DNA from: Candidatus Cloacimonadota bacterium
GTDB lineage: Bacteria; Cloacimonadota; Cloacimonadia; Cloacimonadales; WRIO01
Direction: 5' to 3'
DNA: 16,391 nucleotides
Assembly: GCA_017998585.1 (NCBI GenBank)
Contig: JAGOCT010000010.1
Span: 1-16,391 of the forward strand
The position numbers and the translations under genes are program-made. The stretch's first letter is position 1. Every line of letters begins with the position of its first letter. The notes below the pieces were generated by a model. That model saw only the letters and a program-made list of their open reading frames with translations. It did no database searches and was not told the origin of the DNA. Below, piece by piece: positions 7,257-13,729 of the stretch.

Positions 7257-7284
7257 ACTATAGAAATATACCTGAATGTGACAA
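7257..7284 (-). promoter_or_regulatory. Promoter of the toxin-antitoxin pair
   Basis: On the minus strand TTGTCA (7279-7284) is followed after 16 bases by TATAGT (7257-7262). The start of transcription would fall near 7250, just ahead of the AGGGG ribosome site. An imperfect palindrome AAAAT-GGCG-ATTTT (about 7299-7312) upstream of the -35 could be an operator for the HTH antitoxin. Confidence 0.55.
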
Positions 7285-7463
7285 TTGAAAATTTACCAAA
7301 ATGGCGATTTTTGTTAAGGTATTCTGCTTACAGGTAAATCATGATATCAGAAATACGATAAAATGCTTTTCTGGGGATACAGATTGATGTGTTGAGCTAA
7401 AATTTGTTTGACAAGATGACTGAAAATAAAATAAAGGGTTAAAGTAACACAAAAAACACATAA

Positions 7464-7477
7464 GCAGATGTATCTGC
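7464..7477. other. Perfect 14-bp palindrome upstream of the large serine recombinase; candidate attachment core
   Basis: GCAGAT and ATCTGC flank a central GT dinucleotide. Large serine recombinases cut around a central dinucleotide between inverted half-sites, and their attP often lies next to their gene. The palindrome is about 180 bases before the recombinase start. No second copy was noticed in the window, so the role is inferred. Confidence 0.3.
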
Positions 7478-7592
7478 ATATAAGTAAAGGTAAATACGCT
7501 GATAGAATCAAAAATAACCTCCTTGTGATAATTTATGATAGTATTCGATATAGAGTAATACAAATATTTTGAAAAGCACTGTGACAGAACGA

Positions 7593-7622
7593 TTGAGATA
7601 TTTTTAAGATAGTAGTTATAGA
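7593..7622 (+). promoter_or_regulatory. Possible promoter of the large serine recombinase
   Basis: TTGAGA (7593-7598) is followed after 18 bases by TATAGA (7617-7622), 34 bases upstream of the start codon. Both boxes deviate from consensus. The rest of the 7237-7655 gap holds no gene I can support. Confidence 0.3.
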
Positions 7623-7655
7623 AGTATAAGTAACATGTAAATAAGGATGTGGTAA

Positions 7656-9200
7656 ATGGAAACTCTTTCAATAGGCTATGCAAGAGTAAGCTCAAAGATT
7701 CAAAATATTACTCTTGAAGAACAAAAAGAAAAAATAAAGCAATTTGCCAGTGAGCAGGGTTATACTCTGTTGTCATGCTGCTTTTCAGAGGGCAGTGCTA
7801 ATGAAACGCTGAATAACGAAAACTTTGTAGGTTTGCTAAAAATTATTATTAACCACTTTGATTTAATGGAACCTATTCGTTATCTTCTTGTGAGTGACAT
7901 TAGCAGATTGTCACGAAATGTTGATGAATTTAAGTCTATAAAAAGTCTTCTTGATTCTTTTGGAGTGACCATTATTGCTATCGATAATCCACTCGCATCT
8001 TATTCAAATCAACTCGAAATGGTTCAAAAGGGAGAGACAGAAAGAGAATCGAATAATGAAAAGACTAAATTGGGAATAGCTAGAAAGCGAGAAGATGGTT
8101 TACATCAAGGGAAAATACCTTATGGGTATGATCGTAAAGAAGGGAAATTGGCTATCTTTCAGAAAGAAGCAGATCGAGTGAAAAAAATGTATCGCATGAT
8201 CTTGAACGGGAAATCTTATAGTGAAATTTCTAGAGAAATTCCGGATTTTAGCAAAAAAAACATATCAGACAGAGTGCGGAATCCTTTTTATTGTGGGAAA
8301 ATCCGTACAATGGACGGTCAATTATATGAAGGTCAGCATATACCGCTAATTAGCCAGGAAGAGTTTAATAAAGCACAGATGATTATTGACGGTAAAAAAA
8401 GCGATCAATCTCAGAGGAAAATCATAACAATAAAGCAACTTGAAGGTATCGTCTTTTGCCCTGTATGTAAAAAAGCGCTATTATTAAAAAAAACAAATGG
8501 GAATGCAATGTCATTCTATTGTGAGGAGAGTAACCATTCGACCGATAGAAAGAAAAATATCGCTCACTTATTTACTGTGATGACAAAGAGCATTTATGGA
8601 TTTCATGAGATTGAATACAAAATTGAAAAATATTGCGAGAATATTGAAAAAGTTTTTCGTCAGGTTATTCGTGAGAATACCTTAGGAAAAATTGACGCTA
8701 TCAATATCTATGTTATAGGGAGATTGTTTAGTAAAAAGTATGGGGAGAAAATCATAAATTTATTCAAGTCAACTTGTAAAGAACATCAGGAAAATCAATC
8801 CAGACAAGAATCCCTTTTAAAAGAGCTAAACAAATTATTCAATAGTGAGATGGTTTTGAAAGAATCACTTTGGGATGGTTTAGCTAATCTGACACACAAG
8901 AGCCAAAAGGTGGAACTGATAAAAAAACAATTCACAAAAGGGCTATATTATACAGGAGATGATCTATTCCCTGTAACAGATAAAGAAGGCGATGCAGAGC
9001 CGTTTTTTGTCAAAATGACTGATGTTGACTTCCGTAAACAAATCAAACATTATGATGTGTTCATGAAAGATTTTGTTCATAAGTATGATATGGTCGCTTA
9101 TAAGCTGGGATATTTAGAGGCTTATTATAAAATAATAACTAAACATAAGAGATCTCGATTAATTTCAAAAATTGCAGAAAAACGAAAAGCAAACCCCTGA
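7656..9200 (+). CDS. Large serine recombinase (site-specific integrase)
   Basis: 514 residues, typical of the large serine recombinase class. The catalytic domain has GYARVSS (nucleophile Ser12, Arg10) and SDISRLSRN (D81, R84, R87). The recombinase domain begins near KIPYGYDRKEGKL (153-165) and includes SDRVRNPFYCGKI. A zinc ribbon follows (CPVC at 268-271, then C289 and a nearby His). The C-terminus is helical and basic. Such enzymes integrate and excise prophages and conjugative or mobilisable elements between attP and attB in one direction, unless helped by a directionality factor. The stop falls 4 bases before the duplicated segment at 9204. No frameshift is seen, so it is probably functional. 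Its own element boundaries cannot be fixed here. Confidence 0.92.
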   Translation: METLSIGYARVSSKIQNITLEEQKEKIKQFASEQGYTLLSCCFSEGSANETLNNENFVGLLKIIINHFDLMEPIRYLLVSDISRLSRNVDEFKSIKSLLDSFGVTIIAIDNPLASYSNQLEMVQKGETERESNNEKTKLGIARKREDGLHQGKIPYGYDRKEGKLAIFQKEADRVKKMYRMILNGKSYSEISREIPDFSKKNISDRVRNPFYCGKIRTMDGQLYEGQHIPLISQEEFNKAQMIIDGKKSDQSQRKIITIKQLEGIVFCPVCKKALLLKKTNGNAMSFYCEESNHSTDRKKNIAHLFTVMTKSIYGFHEIEYKIEKYCENIEKVFRQVIRENTLGKIDAINIYVIGRLFSKKYGEKIINLFKSTCKEHQENQSRQESLLKELNKLFNSEMVLKESLWDGLANLTHKSQKVELIKKQFTKGLYYTGDDLFPVTDKEGDAEPFFVKMTDVDFRKQIKHYDVFMKDFVHKYDMVAYKLGYLEAYYKIITKHKRSRLISKIAEKRKANP

Positions 9201-9359
9201 ATGTATTAGTGTATATTTATCGTTTATTAAATTTTACTTCCTGTATATATCAATAGATATGAAATTATGGAGAGCTTATACAAAGCCTGTTTCTTGTTGA
9301 AATTGTTTGGCTATTCGACACGATCATCTTAAAAAAAGACAAGAATTTTAAAAAAAGAC

Positions 9360-9388
9360 TTGACAAAGCTGAAAAAATATGTTAGACA
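9360..9388 (+). promoter_or_regulatory. Promoter in repeat copy 1
   Basis: TTGACA (9360-9365), 17-base spacer, TAGACA (9383-9388). Both boxes and spacing are identical in copy 2. Two AAAAAAAGAC motifs precede it and could bind a regulator. Confidence 0.5.
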
Positions 9389-9450
9389 TGGGTTTATGGC
9401 AAAAAAACATATCATTAAGATATAAGCAAGGGGTAATAATAAAAAGAAAA

Positions 9451-9729
9451 ATGATTAATCAGATCGAGTCAAACAAGATTTACAATGTGGAAGAGCTGGC
9501 AAAGCTTTTAAACAGAACAAATCAAACAATTCTGGCATATATTAAAGAAGGTATGCCTTGGATGTAACAATATCATAAGCATGTTTAATCATCCTGTTGA
9601 CATTATATCTACAGGGCGGCAATATAGTCAAGAAAAATTATCAATTCAGGTAAAAGGTGTATGTCCCGGTTGTGGCAGAGCATTTAGCAGATTTAAGTAT
9701 TTATTGACGACAAACACGATAGTTAAAGG
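9451..9729 (+). pseudogene. Broken copy of the HTH/zinc-ribbon gene
   Basis: This corresponds to the intact gene at 12075-12581. The original ATG has become ATA, leaving the internal ATG at 9451 (MINQIESNKIYNVEELAKLL). After residue 36 or so the 113-bp deletion between the GTATGCCT octamers shifts the frame to MPWM and a stop at 9567. The zinc-ribbon half (MFNHPVD..., CPGC) survives in another frame and is read as the N-terminus of the next open frame. The truncated product would be a bare helix-turn-helix. Confidence 0.85.
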
Positions 9730-9949
9730 GAAATACCCTTACTGCGGGAACGAAATAGACAGTCTTGAATGTCGTGTTTTTACTGAGAAGATAGTTACGC
9801 CAAGAAAAGTTGACGGAATACTTATTTATGACGCTGATAAATATTTCTGCATCCATGAAAGGCACGAATATTTTTGTCCTCAGTGTGGATCATTATTAAT
9901 TGCCAACAGTAATGAACCCAAAACGTTTATAGAACAATTATGTGAATAG
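9581..9949 (+). CDS. Chimeric zinc-ribbon protein formed at the repeat junction
   Basis: 122 residues. Residues 1 to about 49 come from the zinc-ribbon end of the duplicated HTH gene (GVCPGCGRAFSRFK). From about residue 50 the sequence is unrelated and carries its own cysteine motifs: YPYCGNE (C55) and EYFCPQCGSLL (C99, C102), which indicate a second zinc ribbon. The downstream part is probably a gene that lost its 5' end when the repeat was joined at 9729. There is no good ribosome site before the ATG at 9581, so expression as written is doubtful. It lies 8 bases upstream of another zinc-ribbon gene of similar style. Confidence 0.5.
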   Translation: MFNHPVDIISTGRQYSQEKLSIQVKGVCPGCGRAFSRFKYLLTTNTIVKGKYPYCGNEIDSLECRVFTEKIVTPRKVDGILIYDADKYFCIHERHEYFCPQCGSLLIANSNEPKTFIEQLCE

Positions 9950-9957
9950 GAGAGAAT

Positions 9958-10269
9958 GTGGATTACGATGAAAGTGGTAAAATAATAGCAAAATGCCCTC
10001 ATTGCCAGAAAGAACTTTGCAATGTTTTATATAGCGCTTATGTGCAAGAGGATGGGCATGTCGAGCCTGGATTTTTGGGAGCTTCTGAATATGTAAGAGA
10101 TGATGTAGAATCGTCAGGGGAACCAAACTTTCTCATTGACTATCCGACTCGTTTTACATGCCCTCATTGCGGAAAATTTCTATCGGATGACAGGTCTGAA
10201 ATAGACGAGTTAATGGGAGCTATTTGGCGATTATCTGGCAAGTGTGAAGAGGATAAAGAAGATGAATAG
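9958..10269 (+). CDS. Small protein with two CPHC zinc knuckles
   Basis: 103 residues with CPHC at 13-16 (AKCPHCQKELC) and at 68-71 (FTCPHCGKFL), a spacing that suits one bipartite zinc ribbon around an acidic insert. The C-terminus is highly acidic (CEEDKEDE). The GTG start is supported by AGGAGAG 5 bases upstream, immediately after the preceding stop. The last bases overlap the next small gene by 8. Function is unknown. Such small zinc ribbons are common among phage and plasmid genes. Base composition is richer in G/C than in the flanking recombinase genes. Confidence 0.65.
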   Translation: MDYDESGKIIAKCPHCQKELCNVLYSAYVQEDGHVEPGFLGASEYVRDDVESSGEPNFLIDYPTRFTCPHCGKFLSDDRSEIDELMGAIWRLSGKCEEDKEDE

Positions 10270-10399
10270 TTCAAAGAAGAAGTTGGCGGTAATCGTTGCT
10301 AAGGCAATGTGTGTACCGTTGTTTATCTTTATGGTTATAGGGATTGTTTTGAGTGGTAAAAGGAGGTTCCATGGAAACTCTAGAAAATATAATACTTAA
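10262..10399 (+). CDS. 45-residue single-span membrane peptide
   Basis: The ATG overlaps the end of the preceding gene by 8 bases. The product begins MNSSKKK and continues with a hydrophobic segment over about residues 8-30 (VPLFIFMVIGIVLSG), then a basic tail (KRRFHGNSRKYNT). The positive-inside rule is ambiguous because both ends are basic. The frame is short, and support rests on translational coupling and the clear membrane segment. Confidence 0.5.
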   Translation: MNSSKKKLAVIVAKAMCVPLFIFMVIGIVLSGKRRFHGNSRKYNT

Positions 10400-10439
10400 T
10401 TCTGCCAAGCTCGCAAAATATGGCTACAGAAGGGGTTAA
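10371..10439 (+). CDS. 22-residue open frame with strong ribosome site
   Basis: AAAGGAGG stands 5 bases before the ATG, the best ribosome site in this part of the window. The product is METLENIILNSAKLAKYGYR followed by RG. It overlaps the end of the membrane peptide in another frame, and its stop overlaps the next start (TAATG). It could be a real microprotein or a device that couples translation of the next gene. Confidence 0.4.
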   Translation: METLENIILNSAKLAKYGYRRG

Positions 10440-10846
10440 TGATGGAGAATAGAGAAGAAAGAATGAAGCAGAGAATTAAGCAAGTCGAGTCGATGACTTA
10501 TGCGGGGACTCTGCAATGGATCAGGCCGCCGTTTAGTCACAACACTTTCCTTTGCGAAGACTTTGTTATTCGAAGAAAAACGGAAAAGTTTAATGATTGC
10601 AAAGCAGCATCATACACCGTTCGTCTTACTTTTCACAAAAGGACTTTAGATTATAAAGTCTACCCACACCGTGAAGGGTGGGGTTTTGTTAATGACTGGT
10701 GGAAATACATGGAGATTATCTCTTCTACAAACGAGATGACGAGAGGAGAAAAAATCGGTTTCTTTATTACAAGGAGTCTTTATTCTGTTCGCATGCTCGC
10801 CAAGGGATTGTCTAATGCTATATCAAGAAAAAGAGGCAAAAGATGA
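10439..10846 (+). CDS. Unrecognised 135-residue basic protein
   Basis: The product has 134-135 residues depending on which of two adjacent ATGs is used; AGAAGGGG fits the second (10442). It is rich in Arg, Lys and aromatic residues (YAGTLQWIRPPFSHNTFLCE; HREGWGFVNDWWKYME) and ends in a very basic tail (SRKRGKR). No family is recognised. It overlaps its neighbours by one and four bases (TAATG, ATGA), a coupled operon arrangement typical of phage or plasmid genes. Confidence 0.6.
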   Translation: MMENREERMKQRIKQVESMTYAGTLQWIRPPFSHNTFLCEDFVIRRKTEKFNDCKAASYTVRLTFHKRTLDYKVYPHREGWGFVNDWWKYMEIISSTNEMTRGEKIGFFITRSLYSVRMLAKGLSNAISRKRGKR

Positions 10847-11070
10847 AGTGTCAATTGTTGAGCGAAATAGCTTTGCATCGGAAGCTAATACCTGTAAAGC
10901 CCGCGTTTAATATTCTAGGAGGAACGGTGATGGTGGTGTCTGAGGACGAGATTATTCTCCGCAGTACCGATCTAACGACTACGATGGTTTCAACAATTTG
11001 TGATCATGGCATCCGAATTACGAAGCGAGTGCCTTTGTTTTTCATGATCATCAAGCTGTTCGTTCATTAA
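10843..11070 (+). CDS. Unrecognised 75-residue protein, possibly frameshifted
   Basis: It starts in an ATGA overlap with the previous gene. The first 50 residues look beta-rich (IPVKPAFNILGGTVMVVSED). After about position 10960 another frame also reads like protein (YRSNDYDGFNNL, a stop at 11001, then SWHPNYEASAFVFHDHQAV) and continues unbroken into the open frame entered at 11118. The gene may therefore be a longer one damaged by a frameshift and a stop. Function is unknown. Confidence 0.4.
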   Translation: MKCQLLSEIALHRKLIPVKPAFNILGGTVMVVSEDEIILRSTDLTTTMVSTICDHGIRITKRVPLFFMIIKLFVH

Positions 11071-11241
11071 GCTCAAAAAAGGTAGAGTCAATAGATTTCA
11101 ATAAAGAGAAAAGCACTGTGTGCTTTAACGGCGAACTCGTTTTTCATGTTTGCGACACAGATCTGTTTCCAGTGATTCCATCTGATTTCGGAGAAGAACG
11201 ATGGGTTTGTCAAGAGCATTTTAAATTGATACAAATTGGGG

Positions 11242-11268
11242 TGGTGACAGCTTCGCTTCCACTACCCC
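11242..11268 (+). repeat. 27-bp direct repeat, left copy, at the transposase break
   Basis: It runs from TGGTGACAGC to CCACTACCCC and is identical to 11813-11839. Recognisable transposase sequence begins one base after it. It is in the same orientation as the right copy, not inverted. Confidence 0.9.
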
Positions 11269-11774
11269 GTATTCGAGAACAGTATGATCAAATGATCAAA
11301 TACGCCACTGCTCTCAAAATAGGAACAGCAGAAACAGAAGCAATCATGAAAAAGTTTACACAAAACAATCTAATGCATCCAACCTACAAAGCTTTTCAAG
11401 AACTTGGAAAGGCAGTGAAGACGGTCTTTTTATGTGAGTATCTCATGTCAGAGGATCTTCGAATAGAAATAAATGCAGGATTGAATGTAGTCGAGAACTG
11501 GAATTCAGCGAATAGTTTCATATTCTATGGGAAGTCCGGTGAAATTCAATCTAACAATATTGAAGATCAGGAAATATCTGTTTTGTGTTTACACCTTTTG
11601 CAAAATTCTTTAGTCTATATCAATACATTAATGATTCAGCGTATGCTTTCCAAAAAGGAGTGGCAAAACAGAATGTCCTCAGAAGACTATAGGACATTAA
11701 CTCCACTCATTTATCAGCATGTAAATCCCTATGGTAACTTCATTCTTGATATGAGCAAGAGACTGCTGTTGTAA
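11269..11774 (+). pseudogene. tnpA: Tn3-family transposase, C-terminal fragment
   Basis: The visible part reads IREQYDQMIKYATALKIGTA, then LGKAVKTVFLCEYL, GLNVVENWNSANSFIFYGK, EDQEISVLCLHLLQNSLVYI and LTPLIYQHVNPYGNF. This is the conserved last about 165 residues of Tn3-family TnpA (normally near 1000 residues), including the final part of the DDE domain. The N-terminal 80% is missing. The open frame starts at a GTG at 11118, but residues before the break come from unrelated sequence, so the reading is chimeric. No ribosome site supports it. It is flanked by the 27-bp repeats and cannot transpose by itself. Confidence 0.88.
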
Positions 11775-11812
11775 CCCATTTATTTTCAGTGTATTACAGG
11801 TCAGTTTTCCGC

Positions 11813-11839
11813 TGGTGACAGCTTCGCTTCCACTACCCC
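11813..11839 (+). repeat. 27-bp direct repeat, right copy; likely Tn3 terminal repeat
   Basis: Read on the minus strand it begins GGGGTAGTGGAAGC, the GGGG-start expected of Tn3-family 38-bp terminal repeats. It lies 38 bases after the transposase stop, where such an end belongs. The following bases TATTA could be one side of the 5-bp target duplication. Position 11840 is also the first base of repeat copy 2. Confidence 0.6.
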
Positions 11840-12478
11840 TATTAGTGTATATTTATCGTTTATAAAAGTTTACATCCTGTAAATATCAATAGATATGAAA
11901 TTATGGAGAGCTTATACAAAGCCTGTTTCTTGTTGTAATTGTTTGGCTATTCGACACGATCATCTTAAAAAAAGACAAGAATTTTAAAAAAGACTTGACA
12001 AAGCTGAAAAAATATGTTAGACATGGGTTTATGGCAAAAAAAATATATCATTAAGATATAAACAAGGAGTAAAGATGAAAAAAAAAATGATCAACCAGAT
12101 CGAGTCAAACAAGATTTACAATGTGGAAGAGCTGGCAAAGCTTTTAAACAGAACAAATCAAACAATTCTGGCATATATTAAAGAAGGTATGCCTGTCATC
12201 AGAAATTCAAAACGGTTTTTAATTTATGGACTGAATGCTAAAAATTTTCTACTATCGAAAACCAAAAAGGCATACAAGACTCCTGCCAGGGATAAGATTG
12301 TATGCCTTGGATGCAACAAGATCATAAGCATGTTTAATCATCCTGTTGACATTATATCTACAGGGCGGCAATATAGTCAAGAAAAATTATCAATTCAGGT
12401 AAAAGGTGTATGTCCCGGTTGTGGCAGAGCATTTAGCAGATTTAAGTCTTTATTGACGACAAACACGATAGATAAAGG
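11840..12478 (+). repeat. Long direct repeat, copy 2 (intact)
   Basis: The undeleted version of 9204-9729: upstream region, promoter and most of the HTH/zinc-ribbon gene. The two GTATGCCT octamers (12187-12194 and 12300-12307) that bound the deletion in copy 1 are both present here. Confidence 0.92.
11995..12023 (+). promoter_or_regulatory. Promoter of the HTH-integrase-ATPase operon
   Basis: TTGACA (11995-12000), 17-base spacer, TAGACA (12018-12023), about 50 bases before the first start codon. It is conserved in copy 1. No further promoter is evident before the integrase or ATPase, which overlap or abut. Confidence 0.55.
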
Positions 12479-12581
12479 ATCTGATATCCCTATTGAAAAC
12501 ATCACTACAACGGTCAATCATGAAACAGGAATATTGGCATTATATTTGAATCATTCATATCTGGAGGAACACAATGGATAA
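12075..12581 (+). CDS. HTH/zinc-ribbon protein, probable excisionase-type factor
   Basis: 168 residues. Residues 14-60 form a winged helix-turn-helix of the excisionase/MerR style (IYNVEELAKLLNRTNQTILA, then KEGMPVIRNSKRFLI). Residues 77-116 carry CLGC and CPGC, a zinc ribbon. The position directly before a tyrosine recombinase, with an 8-base overlap, suggests a recombination directionality factor or an operon regulator. The start is 6 bases after AAGGAG. A damaged duplicate lies at 9451-9729. Alternatively it could be a pure transcription factor. The zinc ribbon is not usual for short Xis proteins. Confidence 0.75.
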   Translation: MKKKMINQIESNKIYNVEELAKLLNRTNQTILAYIKEGMPVIRNSKRFLIYGLNAKNFLLSKTKKAYKTPARDKIVCLGCNKIISMFNHPVDIISTGRQYSQEKLSIQVKGVCPGCGRAFSRFKSLLTTNTIDKGSDIPIENITTTVNHETGILALYLNHSYLEEHNG

Positions 12582-13728
12582 AGATGTAATTTATAACGAT
12601 GACAACATGGTTCTTTATGACAAGTTCCTGAGAAGTAAAAGGACTTATTCTGATAAGACTAAAAAGAAATACATGCAGTATTTTCGCTATCTTGAAACCT
12701 ATTTACAAGGAAAACCCTTAAAGAAGGTTTCTATTGAAAGTATTTGTGGTTTTTCGGAGTACATTGATAGTCTGGAACATAATCATCAGAAACTTGCTTC
12801 TGTGACAAAAATCAATATTTATAGCAAACTGGGGAACTTTATTGAATGGTTGTCCAATTTGTCAGGATATAAGTCAGTAATAACCTATGAGCTGCTTTCT
12901 TATTTTAAGCTAAGTAATCATGAAAAAAGTCAAATGAAGATATCCTTAAGTCCTAAAAAATACCCCTCCGAATCAGAAGTATTAAGCATTATAAAGTCAA
13001 TTGACTCTACGACTGTTTCTGGCAGGAGGGACAGGGCAATTATTGCTTATCTTTTTTTAACAGGAGCCAGAATTGAAGCGGCAACAACGATGAAAATAAA
13101 GCTTCTTGATATTGAGAATATGGTGGCATACCAACTGTGTGATCAAGGAGTCAAAACAAAATACGGTAAAAACATTGAAACAACCATCCCGCTGTTTAAT
13201 GAAGAAATAATCAGTGAGCTAAAGAGTTGGTATCATGAGATTGTAAACACTTTAGGATTTACCGGAGAATGTCCTTTGTTCCCAAAGGCGGATTTGAATC
13301 TACATAGGGAATACATCGTATTTACTAATACTGTTAGACTGTCTCAGTATTTCATGAATAAAAACAGTATGGCCAGAATAGTTGCTAATCATTGTAAAAA
13401 AGCGGGCTTTCCTGCTTATCATTGTCATTCTTTCAGAGATGGGCATGTAGGTGTGATGAATAAAAGAATTCATTCTGCAGAAGAAATGAAGGCAATATCC
13501 GTTAATATTGGGCATGAAAATATATTAACAACTATACGGGACTATGGTGATATTGACAGTAAAAAGGCTCATGAGATCATAAAGTCAATGAATGATCAAA
13601 AGAAAGACTTTTTTGACTTTAACTTATTGCCGGATACATTAAAGAGAATCGCTATTAATAATCTAGAGGTGATAGACCCTGCTTTTTACGAAAAACATTT
13701 TTCAAAAGATAGCATGAAAGGCTTATAG
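12574..13728 (+). CDS. Tyrosine recombinase/integrase
   Basis: 384 residues. An N-terminal SAM-like DNA-binding domain (about 13-110, YSDKTKKKYMQYFRYLETYL) is followed by the catalytic domain. Catalytic residues visible are R166 in LTGARIEAA, H285 and R288 in HSFRDG, H314 in NIGHENIL and the nucleophile Y324 in IRDYGDI. The lysine of the beta-hairpin is probably near VKTKYGKN. The C-terminal extension of about 55 residues beyond the tyrosine is longer than in XerC/D. It integrates or excises DNA through a 3'-phosphotyrosine link. The start overlaps the preceding gene, and the ATPase begins one base after its stop, so all three genes are one transcript. The ribosome site is CTGGAGG. Confidence 0.92.
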   Translation: MDKDVIYNDDNMVLYDKFLRSKRTYSDKTKKKYMQYFRYLETYLQGKPLKKVSIESICGFSEYIDSLEHNHQKLASVTKINIYSKLGNFIEWLSNLSGYKSVITYELLSYFKLSNHEKSQMKISLSPKKYPSESEVLSIIKSIDSTTVSGRRDRAIIAYLFLTGARIEAATTMKIKLLDIENMVAYQLCDQGVKTKYGKNIETTIPLFNEEIISELKSWYHEIVNTLGFTGECPLFPKADLNLHREYIVFTNTVRLSQYFMNKNSMARIVANHCKKAGFPAYHCHSFRDGHVGVMNKRIHSAEEMKAISVNIGHENILTTIRDYGDIDSKKAHEIIKSMNDQKKDFFDFNLLPDTLKRIAINNLEVIDPAFYEKHFSKDSMKGL

Positions 13729-13729
13729 T

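Larger units (their letters stand above)
9204..9729 (+). repeat. Long direct repeat, copy 1 (decayed)
   Basis: This segment matches 11840-12478 at more than nine in ten positions by eye. It covers the upstream region, promoter and about the first 134 codons of the HTH/zinc-ribbon gene. Compared with copy 2 it lacks 113 bases between two GTATGCCT octamers, and it has scattered point changes. Homology begins at TATTAGTG and ends after TAAAGG. Confidence 0.92.

Noticed and set aside
7339..7695. 118-residue minus-strand frame upstream of the large recombinase
   Set aside because: Low-complexity Phe/Tyr/Ser-rich product typical of A/T-rich non-coding DNA. It overlaps the recombinase start on the other strand.
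9379..9567. 62-residue frame starting at 9379
   Set aside because: Its ATG lies within the promoter -10 region. The real coding remnant starts at 9451 by comparison with copy 2.
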